From: Vulcanimicrobiota bacterium
GTDB lineage: Bacteria; Vulcanimicrobiota; Xenobia; Xenobiales; JADMJV01
Direction: 5' to 3'
DNA length: 64,000 nucleotides
NCBI GenBank assembly: GCA_017307785.1
Contig: JAFKGI010000020.1
Location: forward strand, 1-64,000
The translations under genes and the position numbers were made by a program. This document shows, one piece after another, positions 1 to 7,882 of this stretch; the first letter of the stretch is position 1; the number at the start of each line of letters is the position of its first letter. The notes beneath the pieces are model-generated. The model worked only from the letters and a program-made list of their open reading frames with translations. It was not told the DNA's origin and did not search any database.

Positions 1-143
1 CCTCAATGGATGATTCTTGGGAACACGCTCCTCCGGAACGACCCTGTAGGAGAACATCTCGGACTGACGGTCAACGTGGCCCCGCACGGGTCACCCCCAA
101 GCTTATTGATAATTCAGCTTTCGTACGGGGTTGGGCAACACCC
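1..143. other. Sequence unrelated to panB abutting its 3' half
   Basis: A PanB protein should continue upstream of the conserved GLTPQSV segment (which starts at about 144) for some 130 residues. Here no frame of bases 1-143 resembles PanB, and the panB frame meets a TAA at 110-112. The block holds an imperfect direct repeat: TTGGGAACACGCTCCT near 17-32 resembles TTGGGCAACACCCTGCT at 131-147. I see no transposase or clear terminal inverted repeat in this short piece. It may be the end of an inserted element, a rearrangement breakpoint or a contig-edge assembly artefact. I cannot tell these apart from the window. Confidence 0.5.
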
Positions 144-532
144 TGCTAGGCCTCACCCCCCAGTCGGTGCACGCTTTCGGCGGCTTCAAGGTCCAGGCCA
201 AAGAAGCCAGAGCCCAGCAAAAACTACTCAAAGACGCCAAAGACCTGCAGGAAGCGGGCTGCTTCGCCCTGGTGCTGGAATGCGTCCCCAGTCAGATCGC
301 CAAAGAAGTCACCGATAGCCTGGACATCCCCACCATCGGCATCGGTGCCGGTCCCCACTGCGACGGCCAGGTGCTGGTCCTGCAGGACATGTTGGGCGCC
401 CAGACCCAGTTCAAGCCCAAGTTCGTGCGCCACTTCGCCGACCTGAGCACCACCATAAAAACCGCCGTCCAACAATTCACCCAAGAAGTCCAGGACGGCA
501 CCTTCCCCAGCCCCCAGGAAAGCTACGCATGA
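131..532 (+). CDS. panB: 3-methyl-2-oxobutanoate hydroxymethyltransferase, C-terminal part only
   Basis: PanB transfers a hydroxymethyl group from methylene-THF to ketoisovalerate, the first committed step of pantothenate synthesis. The 133-residue frame contains the family's GLTPQSVHAFGGFKVQ segment, the ALVLECVP stretch with the catalytic Glu, and the IPTIGIGAG..CDGQVLV block, so it is the C-terminal half of a protein that is normally about 265 residues. The N-terminal half, with the metal-binding Asp residues, is missing, and an in-frame stop lies at 110-112. The listed start is a TTG and is probably not a real initiation site. The gene overlaps panC by ATGA at 529-532, as in an intact pan operon. 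As it stands the gene should be inactive unless the upstream sequence is an assembly error. Confidence 0.85.
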   Translation: MGNTLLGLTPQSVHAFGGFKVQAKEARAQQKLLKDAKDLQEAGCFALVLECVPSQIAKEVTDSLDIPTIGIGAGPHCDGQVLVLQDMLGAQTQFKPKFVRHFADLSTTIKTAVQQFTQEVQDGTFPSPQESYA

Positions 533-1245
533 AGGTCTTCCACGACTTACAAGAGTGGCGCCAACACCCCAGAACGGGAACCCTCGGCTTCGTTCCCACC
601 ATGGGCGCCCTCCACGACGGCCACCTCAGCCTGGTCCAAAGAAGCCAACAGGAAAACCAGCACACCCTGGTTTCCATTTTCATCAACCCCACCCAGTTCA
701 ACGACCCCAAAGACTTCCAGAACTACCCCCAGACCCTGAAAGAAGACCTGGAAAAACTAGCGCACGTCGACTACGTGCTGGCTCCCAACGCCCAGCAGAT
801 GTATCCCAACGGCTACCACTACAAAGTCACCGAGGACGAAGTCAGCAAAATCCTGGAAGGCGCCCATCGTCCCGGCCACTTCGACGGCATGCTCACGGTG
901 GTGCTCAAGCTCCTCAACCTGGCCCGGGCCGACAAAGCCTATTTTGGAGAAAAAGACTTCCAGCAGCTCGAGCTCATCAAGGGCATGGCCAACGAATTTT
1001 TCCTCGACACCGAAATCCTGGCCTGCCCCACCACACGCGAAAGCAACGGGCTGGCCATGAGCTCCAGAAACGTCAGACTCAAAGACCAGAACAAAGCCGC
1101 CCAATTTCCCCAACTCCTGAAACACCCCAACGCCAAACAGGAACTAGAAAAAGCCGGCTTTGAAGTCGACTACGTGGAAAACTGGCGCGGCCGCACCCTG
1201 GGCGCCGTAAAACTAGACAATGTGAGATTGATAGACAACCTATGA
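529..1245 (+). CDS. panC: Pantoate--beta-alanine ligase (pantothenate synthetase)
   Basis: The enzyme joins pantoate and beta-alanine using ATP to make pantothenate in the cytosol. Family motifs are present in order: PTMGALHDGH (the HIGH-like ATP site, residues 24-33), INPTQF, RPGHFDG, YFGEKDFQQ and MSSRN (KMSKS-like loop). At 238 residues it is about 40 shorter than typical PanC. The loss falls after MSSRN, in the C-terminal lid domain, while the terminal strands (FEVDYVE and VRLIDNL) are kept. It overlaps panB (ATGA) and coaX (ATGA at 1242-1245), so the three genes form one translationally coupled CoA-precursor operon. Confidence 0.93.
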   Translation: MKVFHDLQEWRQHPRTGTLGFVPTMGALHDGHLSLVQRSQQENQHTLVSIFINPTQFNDPKDFQNYPQTLKEDLEKLAHVDYVLAPNAQQMYPNGYHYKVTEDEVSKILEGAHRPGHFDGMLTVVLKLLNLARADKAYFGEKDFQQLELIKGMANEFFLDTEILACPTTRESNGLAMSSRNVRLKDQNKAAQFPQLLKHPNAKQELEKAGFEVDYVENWRGRTLGAVKLDNVRLIDNL

Positions 1246-2024
1246 TACTGGCCCTCGACGTTGGCAACAGCCACATTTTCGGCGGACTCTTCGTCAAAGA
1301 CGAACTGCAGGTCCGCTTCCGTCGCAACTCCAAAGGCGAAATGACCTCGGACGAACTCGGAGTCTTTCTGCGAGCCGTCATCCGCGAGTGGGGCTTTGAT
1401 CCCAAGAAAGTCAAGGACGTGGCCATCTGCAGCGTCGTCCCCGAGCATCATCACGCCATCCAGAACTGCTCGCTCAAGTACTTCCAGAAAGAGCCGTTCT
1501 TCCTCAGAGCCGGCGTCAAAACCGGCCTGAAGATCCTGTGCCGCAACCCGGCCGAAGTAGGCGCCGACCGCATCGCCGCGGCGGTGGGCGCGGCCGTCCT
1601 CCACCCCGGCAAAAACCTGATCGTCACCGACTTCGGCACGGCCACCACCTTGGACGTCATCCGCCAAGGTAGCGAGTACCTGGGCGGTCTGATCATGCCC
1701 GGCCTGCGCACCGCCATGGAATCGCTGGTCGAGCGCACCGCCAAACTCCCGCCCGTGGAAATCGTGGTGCCCGACAACATGGTGGGCCGGGGCACGGTGG
1801 AGAGCATCCAGTCCGGACTCTACTACAGCCACTACTTCGCCATCCGCGAAATGATGGCCCACATCCGCAAGCAAGAATTCGCCCAGGAACCCGTTACCTG
1901 CATGGGCACCGGCGGCTTCTCGCGACTCTTCGAGAACGCCGGCCTCTTTGACGACATCCAGGCCGACCTGGTCCTACAGGGCTTGTATCACACCCTGCAA
2001 CTCAACCGCACCCGCAAAAACTAA
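1242..2024 (+). CDS. coaX: Type III pantothenate kinase
   Basis: The enzyme phosphorylates pantothenate, the first step from pantothenate to CoA. Type III features are visible: an N-terminal DVGNS phosphate motif (residues 6-10), GADR at 107-110, DFGTATT at 130-136 and a GGLIMPGL segment. Its 260 residues fit the family (about 255-265). Type III enzymes usually need a monovalent cation and resist feedback by CoA. That is family knowledge and not seen here. It is the last gene of the pan operon and its start overlaps the panC stop. Confidence 0.93.
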   Translation: MILALDVGNSHIFGGLFVKDELQVRFRRNSKGEMTSDELGVFLRAVIREWGFDPKKVKDVAICSVVPEHHHAIQNCSLKYFQKEPFFLRAGVKTGLKILCRNPAEVGADRIAAAVGAAVLHPGKNLIVTDFGTATTLDVIRQGSEYLGGLIMPGLRTAMESLVERTAKLPPVEIVVPDNMVGRGTVESIQSGLYYSHYFAIREMMAHIRKQEFAQEPVTCMGTGGFSRLFENAGLFDDIQADLVLQGLYHTLQLNRTRKN

Positions 2025-2069
2025 AACGGCCCGCCGAAGCGAGCCGCAATAGACCAATTCTAAAATCTT

Positions 2070-2165
2070 TTACTTTTTGAGCAGCTCGAGGCGCTGGTTG
2101 AGGCTCAGGCCCTTGGAGGCCATTCCCTTGAGAATCATAGCGGCGGAAGTGTTAACGCTTTTCAT
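2070..2165 (-). CDS. 31-residue small protein of unknown function
   Basis: A 31-codon frame on the minus strand starts with ATG at 2165 and ends with TAA. It is preceded by a strong Shine-Dalgarno sequence: GAGGAGA lies 8 nt upstream of the ATG. The product begins MKSVNTSAAM and ends LNQRLELLKK, so it is basic and probably helical. It lies about 140 bp downstream of the MocR-type gene on the same strand, with no other gene on either strand at this place. I do not recognise it. The ribosome-binding site and the lack of any overlapping gene are the only support. The rest of the 2025-2306 gap shows nothing clear. Confidence 0.5.
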   Translation of the reverse strand: MKSVNTSAAMILKGMASKGLSLNQRLELLKK

Positions 2166-2306
2166 TTCGACGGTCTCCTCTGAATCACTCGGCCGTGAAC
2201 CTCTCTCGGAGATTCATCGTGCTCTTTGTTGCTCAAAGATTACCAGAGGGCTGTTAAATCCAGACGAAAACATGTTAACTTTATCCGTCATTTATCCGGC
2301 CCCGCC

Positions 2307-3740
2307 TTAGGAGCGTTTCTGTAAAAGCTCCCCGAACTTCCACAAAATCGGTTCGGAAACCGGACTCCAATAAGGCGCGCACAGGCGCAGACAGTTGCGG
2401 AAGCGCCCACGGGCCGAAAAAATCGGCCCGGGCCCGAAGGTCAGCCCCAACTCCACCGCCTTGGGATAATACAGCCGCGTATCGTAGCCGGCCGGCAACT
2501 CCACCCACAAAACAAATCCGCCGCGCGGCCGGGTCACCCGCGTACCCGCCGGAAAACTCCGCTCCACCGCCTCGGTCATCTGACCCACCTGGCGCGCATA
2601 CTGGCGCCGGCACTGGCGCACGTGGTGCTCAAAAGCACCGGTGGCCAGGAACTCCGAAATGGCCAGCGCCGGCAACAAAGGCGAGCCCAGATTGGAAAAC
2701 AGCTTCAACTGGTGCAACCGGGCCATATAGCGAGGCCCGGCCAGAATCCAGCCTACTCGGTAACCGGGCGCCAGCGTCTTGGAAAAAGACGAAACCAGCA
2801 ACACCAGGTCCCTCCGGTCAAAAGCGCGAGCCGTATGCGGCCGCGTCGCCGAATGGCTCAACTCCCCGAAGATATCGTCCTCGATCAGCGGAATTTCCCG
2901 CGAACCCAGGATCTCCAGCAACTCGTGCTTGTCCTCATCGCTGAGGGTGGCCCCGGTTGGATTGGAATGCGAAGTGCACAGCAACATGGCCTTGACCGGC
3001 ACTTCCTCCAGACACTGACGCAACGCCGCCAGACTGACCCCGTGCACCGGGTCGGAGGGAATTTCCACCGCCTTCAACCCCAGCATCTCGATGGCCTGAA
3101 GATGCCCATAAAAGGTAGGGGTCTCCACCGCCACCGTGTCACCGGCCTTACAGGTGGCCAGCAGGCACAGTGTAATCGCCTCCTGGGCCCCCAGCGTCAG
3201 CATCACTTCTTCGGGGCCCACCAAGGAACGCCGCGCGATCTGCACGCGCAAAGCCTCGCAACCCGGAGGAATGTCATACAGATTGCCGGCCGGCCCCAGA
3301 TCCCGAGAAACCTTGGCCAGACAGCGGGCCAGCCGGGCGCTGGGCAACTGATCCGGATTGGGACAGGCACAGCCGAACTGTACCAGATCACGCCTCTGAA
3401 AATCCCTCAAGTAGCGCATCAGGAACTCGCCCATTCCCACGTCCACCGGGTCCTCCACCACAAGATTCGAATCCACCCGAGCCGTGACCAGGCCACCACC
3501 ACTCACATAGTAGCCCGATTGAGGGCGCGCTTCCACCAGACCCTGGTCCTCCAGTACTCGATAAGCCTCGAGCACGGTGGTAATGCTCACCCCCAACTGA
3601 CCACTCAAAGAACGCACCGATGGCAGTTTATCCGCTACAGTATAGGTACCGCTCTCGATGAGATGGCGCAGGTGCGAAGCCACCCGCTCGTAGCGGTGGA
3701 GTACAGTCCCCGTCAAAGCCATATGGATCAGTTCCCCCAA
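2307..3740 (-). CDS. MocR-type (GntR-aminotransferase) transcriptional regulator
   Basis: This is an N-terminal GntR winged-helix domain (about residues 10-80, with the LPSVRSLSGQLGVS core) fused to a fold-type I aminotransferase domain (about 120-470). PLP-site features are present: SNPTGATLS, IPLIEDDIFGEL and SFSKTLAPGYRVGW, which holds the Schiff-base Lys. Such proteins usually regulate the gene next to them using PLP or an amine/amino acid ligand. It is transcribed away from an EamA exporter, the likely target. The start could be ATG 3740 or the in-frame ATG at 3722. At 477 residues it is of normal length. Confidence 0.9.
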   Translation of the reverse strand: MGELIHMALTGTVLHRYERVASHLRHLIESGTYTVADKLPSVRSLSGQLGVSITTVLEAYRVLEDQGLVEARPQSGYYVSGGGLVTARVDSNLVVEDPVDVGMGEFLMRYLRDFQRRDLVQFGCACPNPDQLPSARLARCLAKVSRDLGPAGNLYDIPPGCEALRVQIARRSLVGPEEVMLTLGAQEAITLCLLATCKAGDTVAVETPTFYGHLQAIEMLGLKAVEIPSDPVHGVSLAALRQCLEEVPVKAMLLCTSHSNPTGATLSDEDKHELLEILGSREIPLIEDDIFGELSHSATRPHTARAFDRRDLVLLVSSFSKTLAPGYRVGWILAGPRYMARLHQLKLFSNLGSPLLPALAISEFLATGAFEHHVRQCRRQYARQVGQMTEAVERSFPAGTRVTRPRGGFVLWVELPAGYDTRLYYPKAVELGLTFGPGPIFSARGRFRNCLRLCAPYWSPVSEPILWKFGELLQKRS

Positions 3741-3747
3741 ATTCCAA

Positions 3748-3777
3748 CTGTTATGGTTACAGACTTCATTTTCTGAA
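3748..3777. promoter_or_regulatory. Candidate MocR operator in the divergent promoter region
   Basis: Between the MocR gene and the EamA gene lie two small inverted repeats: CTGT-N7-ACAG at 3748-3762 and TTCA-TTTTC-TGAA at 3765-3777. Both stand out as AT-rich in a GC-rich region. Their position between divergent starts is what one expects for the regulator's binding sites. This is inference from position and symmetry only. Confidence 0.4.
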
Positions 3778-3802
3778 TCTGTTCCCTAACACCTCCAGCC
3801 CC

Positions 3803-3815
3803 TATCCTGGGATGT
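3803..3815 (+). promoter_or_regulatory. Candidate leaderless promoter (-10) of the EamA gene
   Basis: TATCCT at 3803-3808 lies 7 nt before the ATG at 3816, and no Shine-Dalgarno sequence lies between. A transcript starting there would begin at or next to the start codon. The same arrangement recurs before several other genes in the window. Confidence 0.4.
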
Positions 3816-4694
3816 ATGCAAACGCTAGCTCTCGCCGCCATCTACCTCATCTGGGGTTCGACCTTCCTGGCCGTTCGCTACGTCCTGGAAGCTTTTCCGC
3901 CGCTCGCCATGAGCGGTGCGCGCTTTGCCGTGGCAGGTCTCTTGCTACTGCTCTACGTGCGCAAGACGGCCACCTGGAAGCAGTGGCGCTCGGCGCTGCT
4001 GATGGGCACGCTGCTGCTCTCCACCGGCACCGGGCTGGTAGCCTGGGCCGAACAGACCGTTTCCTCGGGACAGGCGGCCCTGGTCAACGCCACCACGCCG
4101 CTCTGGATCGCCCTCTGGAGCTTTTATCGCAAAGGCTATCCGGGTCACTCCACCGTGGCCGGCATCGTGCTGGCCAGCCTGGGCCTGCTCAGCCTCATGC
4201 AAGATCCGGGCAGCATCAACTGGGGCACGGGGGCCATCCTCTTCGCTTCCCTCAGCTGGACCGCCGCCACCCTGGCCTCCCCCCACCTGGATAAGCCCGC
4301 CAGCAGCATCCAGTTCTCCGGCATGACCATGCTCTCGGCCGGAGCCGTGCTCACCACCCTCAGCCTGCTCAGCCAGGAAACCCTGACCGGACCCATCACC
4401 GCCACCGCCGTAGGCGCCTGGCTCTACCTGGTCTTCGCCGGCTCGCTGGTGGGAATGACCGCCTACACCTGGCTGCTGCGTCACTCCACTCCCGGCCTGG
4501 TAGCCACTCACACCTACGTCAACCCGGTGGTGGCCGTGGCCCTCTCGGCCCTGGTCGGTGAAGCACTGCCCAGCACCGCCGGACTGGCCGTCCTGCTCAT
4601 TCTAGCCGGAGTCGTCCTGCTCACCACCAAAACCAGCCTTAACCCCCGCGTCTTCAGGTCCTACATTCCGCTGGTGGGACATACCCGTCCCTGA
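3816..4694 (+). CDS. EamA/DMT-family inner-membrane exporter
   Basis: This 292-residue, very hydrophobic protein has about ten membrane segments and two EamA repeats. The family start IYLIWGSTFLAVRY is at residues 9-22, and the second repeat ends with NPVVAVALSALVGEALP followed by a last helix. DMT exporters move amino acids, purines or other metabolites out of the cell, and the substrate cannot be read from sequence. The divergent MocR-type gene suggests control by a PLP- or amine-sensing regulator. The ATG at 3816 was chosen because it gives the canonical N-terminus. Confidence 0.88.
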   Translation: MQTLALAAIYLIWGSTFLAVRYVLEAFPPLAMSGARFAVAGLLLLLYVRKTATWKQWRSALLMGTLLLSTGTGLVAWAEQTVSSGQAALVNATTPLWIALWSFYRKGYPGHSTVAGIVLASLGLLSLMQDPGSINWGTGAILFASLSWTAATLASPHLDKPASSIQFSGMTMLSAGAVLTTLSLLSQETLTGPITATAVGAWLYLVFAGSLVGMTAYTWLLRHSTPGLVATHTYVNPVVAVALSALVGEALPSTAGLAVLLILAGVVLLTTKTSLNPRVFRSYIPLVGHTRP

Positions 4695-4710
4695 AGCGAA
4701 GCCCATCCCC

Positions 4711-6090
4711 ATGGGCCAATCCCAACAAGCCAGACTCGATCTGCTGAAACGCAGCGGACTGCTCGAACCGGAAGCGCGCGCTTCCTTCGAGCGGTTTGCG
4801 CGTCTGGCCAGCAATCTGCTGGACATGCCGACCGCTCTGGTCACCCTGCTCGATCAAGACCGCCAGGTTTTCCTCAGTCAGTATGGGGTGGACGACCCCT
4901 GGCAGTCCAAGCATGAAACGCCGATGGAATATTCGTTCTGCCAGCGGCTGCTGATCGAACCCGGGCCGCTCCAGGTCGACAACGCCGAAACCGACCCGCG
5001 ATTCGCCCACCATCCGGGCCGTGTGCCGCTCAACATCGGCGCCTACCTGGGCATCCCCCTGAATCTGAACGAGCACATGACCCTGGGCGCCCTCTGCGTG
5101 CTCGACAGCAAAGCACGTCAGTTCACGGACAAAGACATCAATCTCCTGAAAGACCTGGCCGACTCGGTGGTCAGTGATATCCGCCTGCGCCTCACCAGTC
5201 AAGCCCTCGATCACAGCCAGGCTCACCTCAGCGCCCTGCTTCATCAAGCTCCCATGGGCGTCTTCGAGCTGTGCGACCGCACCCAGACCATCCGCACCTC
5301 CAACTCTCTGGGCGAAAAACTGCTCGGATCCAGCGAACTCATCGGCCGCCACCTCAAAGAGTTCGTCCACGCGGACGACCAGAAAGCTCTCGACCCCCTG
5401 CAGCAACTCTGGCAACGTAAGCAATCACGCTGCCAGCTCGAGGCCCGCTTTACCCGTGACAACGACGTCTTCTGGGGCCGCCTGCACGCCTCGCTGGTCA
5501 CCGATCAAGGCCATCGGCCCATCGTGCTGGCCATGCTCGAAGACATTACCGACTATCGCGCGGCCATGGAGCAACTGGTTCGTCAGGCCAAAGAACTCGA
5601 GGAACTTTCTCTCACCGATCCGCTCACGGGACTGACCAATCGCCGCGGCTTTCTCAACATCGGCCGCAAGCTGCTGCTGGTTTTCGAGCGCGAAGTGCAG
5701 TCGGCCGCCGTGATCTTCATCGACCTCAACGATCTCAAGAAAACCAACGACGCCCTGGGTCACGAAGTGGGCGATCAGATGATTCAGGAGTTCGCCCAGG
5801 TGCTGCGCGACACGTTCCGTCAGGCCGATCTGATCGCTCGCCTGGGAGGGGATGAATTCGCCCTCCTGGCCGCCAACCTCGAGCCTTCTCACGAAATCGC
5901 TCTGACAGCCCGCCTGGAAGCCCAACTCGACCGCGTCAACACCGGCAAGGACCGTCAGTACCGCCTGGCCTGCGCCCTGGGACTGGCCTTCTTCAACCCC
6001 AAGCACAGCAAAGATTTGGAAGGCTTGCTCAAACAGGCCGACGCGCTCATGTACGCCGACAAAAAACGCCGCAAAGTGGGACGCCTATAG
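4711..6090 (+). CDS. GAF-PAS-GGDEF diguanylate cyclase
   Basis: A 459-residue soluble signalling enzyme that should make cyclic di-GMP from two GTP. An N-terminal GAF domain (about 25-165) is followed by a PAS domain (about 170-290) and a GGDEF domain (about 300-455) that begins with LTDPLTGLTNRRGF. The active-site loop is an intact GGDEF at 379-383. The product-inhibition I-site RxxD (RQAD, 370-373) is the correct five residues upstream, so feedback inhibition is expected. No membrane segment is seen. It lies 16 nt after the EamA gene and may be co-transcribed. A triple-PilZ protein at 51.5 kb is a possible downstream effector. Confidence 0.93.
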   Translation: MGQSQQARLDLLKRSGLLEPEARASFERFARLASNLLDMPTALVTLLDQDRQVFLSQYGVDDPWQSKHETPMEYSFCQRLLIEPGPLQVDNAETDPRFAHHPGRVPLNIGAYLGIPLNLNEHMTLGALCVLDSKARQFTDKDINLLKDLADSVVSDIRLRLTSQALDHSQAHLSALLHQAPMGVFELCDRTQTIRTSNSLGEKLLGSSELIGRHLKEFVHADDQKALDPLQQLWQRKQSRCQLEARFTRDNDVFWGRLHASLVTDQGHRPIVLAMLEDITDYRAAMEQLVRQAKELEELSLTDPLTGLTNRRGFLNIGRKLLLVFEREVQSAAVIFIDLNDLKKTNDALGHEVGDQMIQEFAQVLRDTFRQADLIARLGGDEFALLAANLEPSHEIALTARLEAQLDRVNTGKDRQYRLACALGLAFFNPKHSKDLEGLLKQADALMYADKKRRKVGRL

Positions 6091-6789
6091 GGGCCGGAAC
6101 TGAGCTCCCGGACGCAGTTGGCTCTGCTGCTGCAGCAGACTGGTCAACGATTCGTTGGCCGACTGGATGATCTGATTCATCTTGGGGGCGCACTCCTGAT
6201 AGTGCTGCTCCAAATTGGCAAAAGCCTGCGGATTGCCGGTCATGGCTCGGAACAATGGCTGCGAAAGCAACCATTCCTTGATGGCCGCCTGATTGCGCGG
6301 GGTATCCTTGACGTGAGACTCCAGCTCGCGCACGAATAAACCAGCCTTGCCCACCGGTGGATTTTCCTGCATGGCCTGAGGAATCTTGGCCGCGCAGGCC
6401 TCGGCCGCGGCCTTGTTGGTCTCATCCGGTAGAAAGCGCATCAAGGCATAAGCCATCACCTGATTTTGCATTTCCTGACGCAGCACCTCGACCGGGTTCA
6501 GCTCCAGATTGCGCCGTCCGGCCACCAGCATCAAGTCCCAGGCCTCCAAAACGGCCACGCTCAGCTTCTTGGTCTCGCCCATCAACTGCGGGACATTGTC
6601 ACGGCACTCCAGCTTGATAGCCGCACGAGCTTCGGCGAAAGCCAGCTCCTCGGGAGGCTTGGAGGCGGCCGGGACTCCGGCCCCGGCCGGCGGCACTCCC
6701 ATTCCCATGGGCGGCACACCCTGGCCGAGCGGAGAGGGAGCAGCCCCACCGGGCTGTTGATTGGGAGGAAATGGCGAGCCGTAAAACAT
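6085..6789 (-). CDS. Hypothetical protein with Pro/Gly-rich N-terminus
   Basis: This 234-residue protein is not recognised. Residues 1-45 are rich in Pro, Gly and Met (several VPP and GGA steps) and look disordered. The rest is helical and charged, with a Gln-rich stretch near the end (SLLQQQSQLRPG). No signal peptide or membrane segment is visible. The ATG at 6789 lies 5 nt after the truC stop, so the two genes are likely co-transcribed. An upstream ATG at 6858 would overlap truC by 60 nt and is less likely. Its stop overlaps the convergent cyclase stop by six bases. Confidence 0.7.
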   Translation of the reverse strand: MFYGSPFPPNQQPGGAAPSPLGQGVPPMGMGVPPAGAGVPAASKPPEELAFAEARAAIKLECRDNVPQLMGETKKLSVAVLEAWDLMLVAGRRNLELNPVEVLRQEMQNQVMAYALMRFLPDETNKAAAEACAAKIPQAMQENPPVGKAGLFVRELESHVKDTPRNQAAIKEWLLSQPLFRAMTGNPQAFANLEQHYQECAPKMNQIIQSANESLTSLLQQQSQLRPGAQFRPL

Positions 6790-6794
6790 CTGAA

Positions 6795-7484
6795 TTAGGG
6801 CTTTCCGGTGCTCAAGCGGAACTCCTCCAGTTGCTCCAGGCAGGCCTGCAGGCGCCAACTCAGGGGAGCGCGCAAATCCAGTGCCTGGCCGGTGACGGGG
6901 TGGATCAGCTCCAGAGTGCGCGAGGCCAAGAACAACCGCGGGAAACCAAAGTAGGATCGAAAAAAACGATTGTGCTCCAGGTCTCCGTGCTGACTGTCGC
7001 CGATGATCGGATGCCCAAAATGCTTCAAGTGCCGGCGGATCTGGTGGCGCCGTCCCGAAACCGGACGAGCCTCCACCAAACTGTAGCGAGAGCTCGGGTA
7101 GCGACCGACTCCCACGGGTACCAGGTACTCCCTAAGGCTGCGAAAGCGCGTCAAGGCGGACCGACCGTCGATGGCCCGATCCAGTTCCCCCTGGTCCTCG
7201 CCCAAATAGCCTCGGCACAGGGCCCAGTAGCTCTTGCCGATCTCGCGCCGCTCGAAAGCCTCGAAGACCGGTCTGGCCAGTTGCCCGGAAAAAGCGAACA
7301 GCAAGACCCCCGAAGTGGGCCGGTCGAGACGATGACAGGGATAGACTTTGCGTCCGGTCTGGCTGCGCACCCGGCGCACGGCCGTATCGCGCAGAGGCGC
7401 GTCCTCGCTGGCGTGCACCACCAGCCCGGCGGGCTTGTGCACGGCCACCAGCCATTCATCTTGAAAAATCACGGGAAGCTTCAC
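6795..7484 (-). CDS. truC: tRNA pseudouridine(65) synthase-like protein (RluA family, TruC type)
   Basis: RluA-family enzymes isomerise uridine in RNA, and TruC modifies U65 of certain tRNAs. The start VIFQDEWLVAVHKPAGL, the catalytic HRLDRPTSG (with the essential Asp), the SSRYSLVEARPVSGRRHQ segment and RRHLKHFGHPIIGDSQHGD closely follow TruC rather than RluD. At 229 residues it is slightly shorter than the E. coli protein. It has no S4 domain, as expected for TruC. Co-transcription with the downstream hypothetical gene is likely. The substrate assignment rests on resemblance only. Confidence 0.85.
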   Translation of the reverse strand: MKLPVIFQDEWLVAVHKPAGLVVHASEDAPLRDTAVRRVRSQTGRKVYPCHRLDRPTSGVLLFAFSGQLARPVFEAFERREIGKSYWALCRGYLGEDQGELDRAIDGRSALTRFRSLREYLVPVGVGRYPSSRYSLVEARPVSGRRHQIRRHLKHFGHPIIGDSQHGDLEHNRFFRSYFGFPRLFLASRTLELIHPVTGQALDLRAPLSWRLQACLEQLEEFRLSTGKP

Positions 7485-7518
7485 GGCGGGCGGCTTCGCC
7501 AGGGCCGCCCGCCCTCCC

Positions 7519-7797
7519 TCAAGACGCGAAGCCCCGGCTTCGCAAAGACTGCAGCCGTGGGTCCGCCGCCAGCACCGGCGTGGAGGAACGCTTCATCCAA
7601 TCCGCCTCTCGCAGAATCTGGGTCAACTGACGGCGGATGCGCAAGGCCTCGGCTTCCGAGGGAACGGAGCGGGCTTTCTCCAGGTCTGAAAGACGGTGCA
7701 GCTTCAGATTCATAATCTGAGCCAATCGCGTCTGACTGATGTGCAAGAGTTGCCGGCAGCGTGAGATTTCGCTGGCGATGGATGGGAGCTGATACAT
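7519..7797 (-). CDS. Small XRE-type helix-turn-helix protein
   Basis: A 92-residue protein whose first 60 residues read as an XRE/Cro HTH: ISRCRQLLHISQTRLAQIMN then LKLHRLSDLEKARSVPS. The remainder is a basic tail without a recognisable domain. An in-frame TTG at 7818 is an alternative start. The ATG at 7797 has GGAAAGG about 12 nt upstream. Its promoter region carries a 17-bp element (7850-7866) that is repeated exactly upstream of the XRE-nuclease gene at 24.2 kb, which suggests shared or cross regulation. Confidence 0.7.
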   Translation of the reverse strand: MYQLPSIASEISRCRQLLHISQTRLAQIMNLKLHRLSDLEKARSVPSEAEALRIRRQLTQILREADWMKRSSTPVLAADPRLQSLRSRGFAS

Positions 7798-7831
7798 TGA
7801 GGGGTCATACCTTTCCAAGTGATATGGATTG

Positions 7832-7866
7832 AGGTTACGACCCGCCTGACTACGAAAGTACTACCA
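7832..7866 (-). promoter_or_regulatory. Promoter with 17-bp element shared with the 24.3-kb XRE gene
   Basis: On the minus strand TGGTAGTACTTTCGTAG occupies 7866-7850. Its TACTTT (7860-7855) is separated by exactly 17 bp from TAACCT (7837-7832). The same 17-mer, also 17 bp from a -10-like hexamer, occurs at 24310-24294. The exact match in otherwise different upstream regions points to an operator or activator site laid over the -35 region. Confidence 0.6.
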
Positions 7867-7882
7867 AGTGCCCAAAAACGTG

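Noticed and set aside
2077..2310. 77-codon plus-strand frame downstream of coaX
   Set aside because: It has no ribosome-binding site and lies opposite a 31-codon gene with a strong one. The protein has no natural pattern.
3465..3485. GATTCGAATCC, which looks like a tRNA T-loop
   Set aside because: It lies inside the MocR-type coding sequence (codons for VDSNLVV) and no acceptor or anticodon stem fits around it. A similar word near 60178 is inside a lipoprotein gene.
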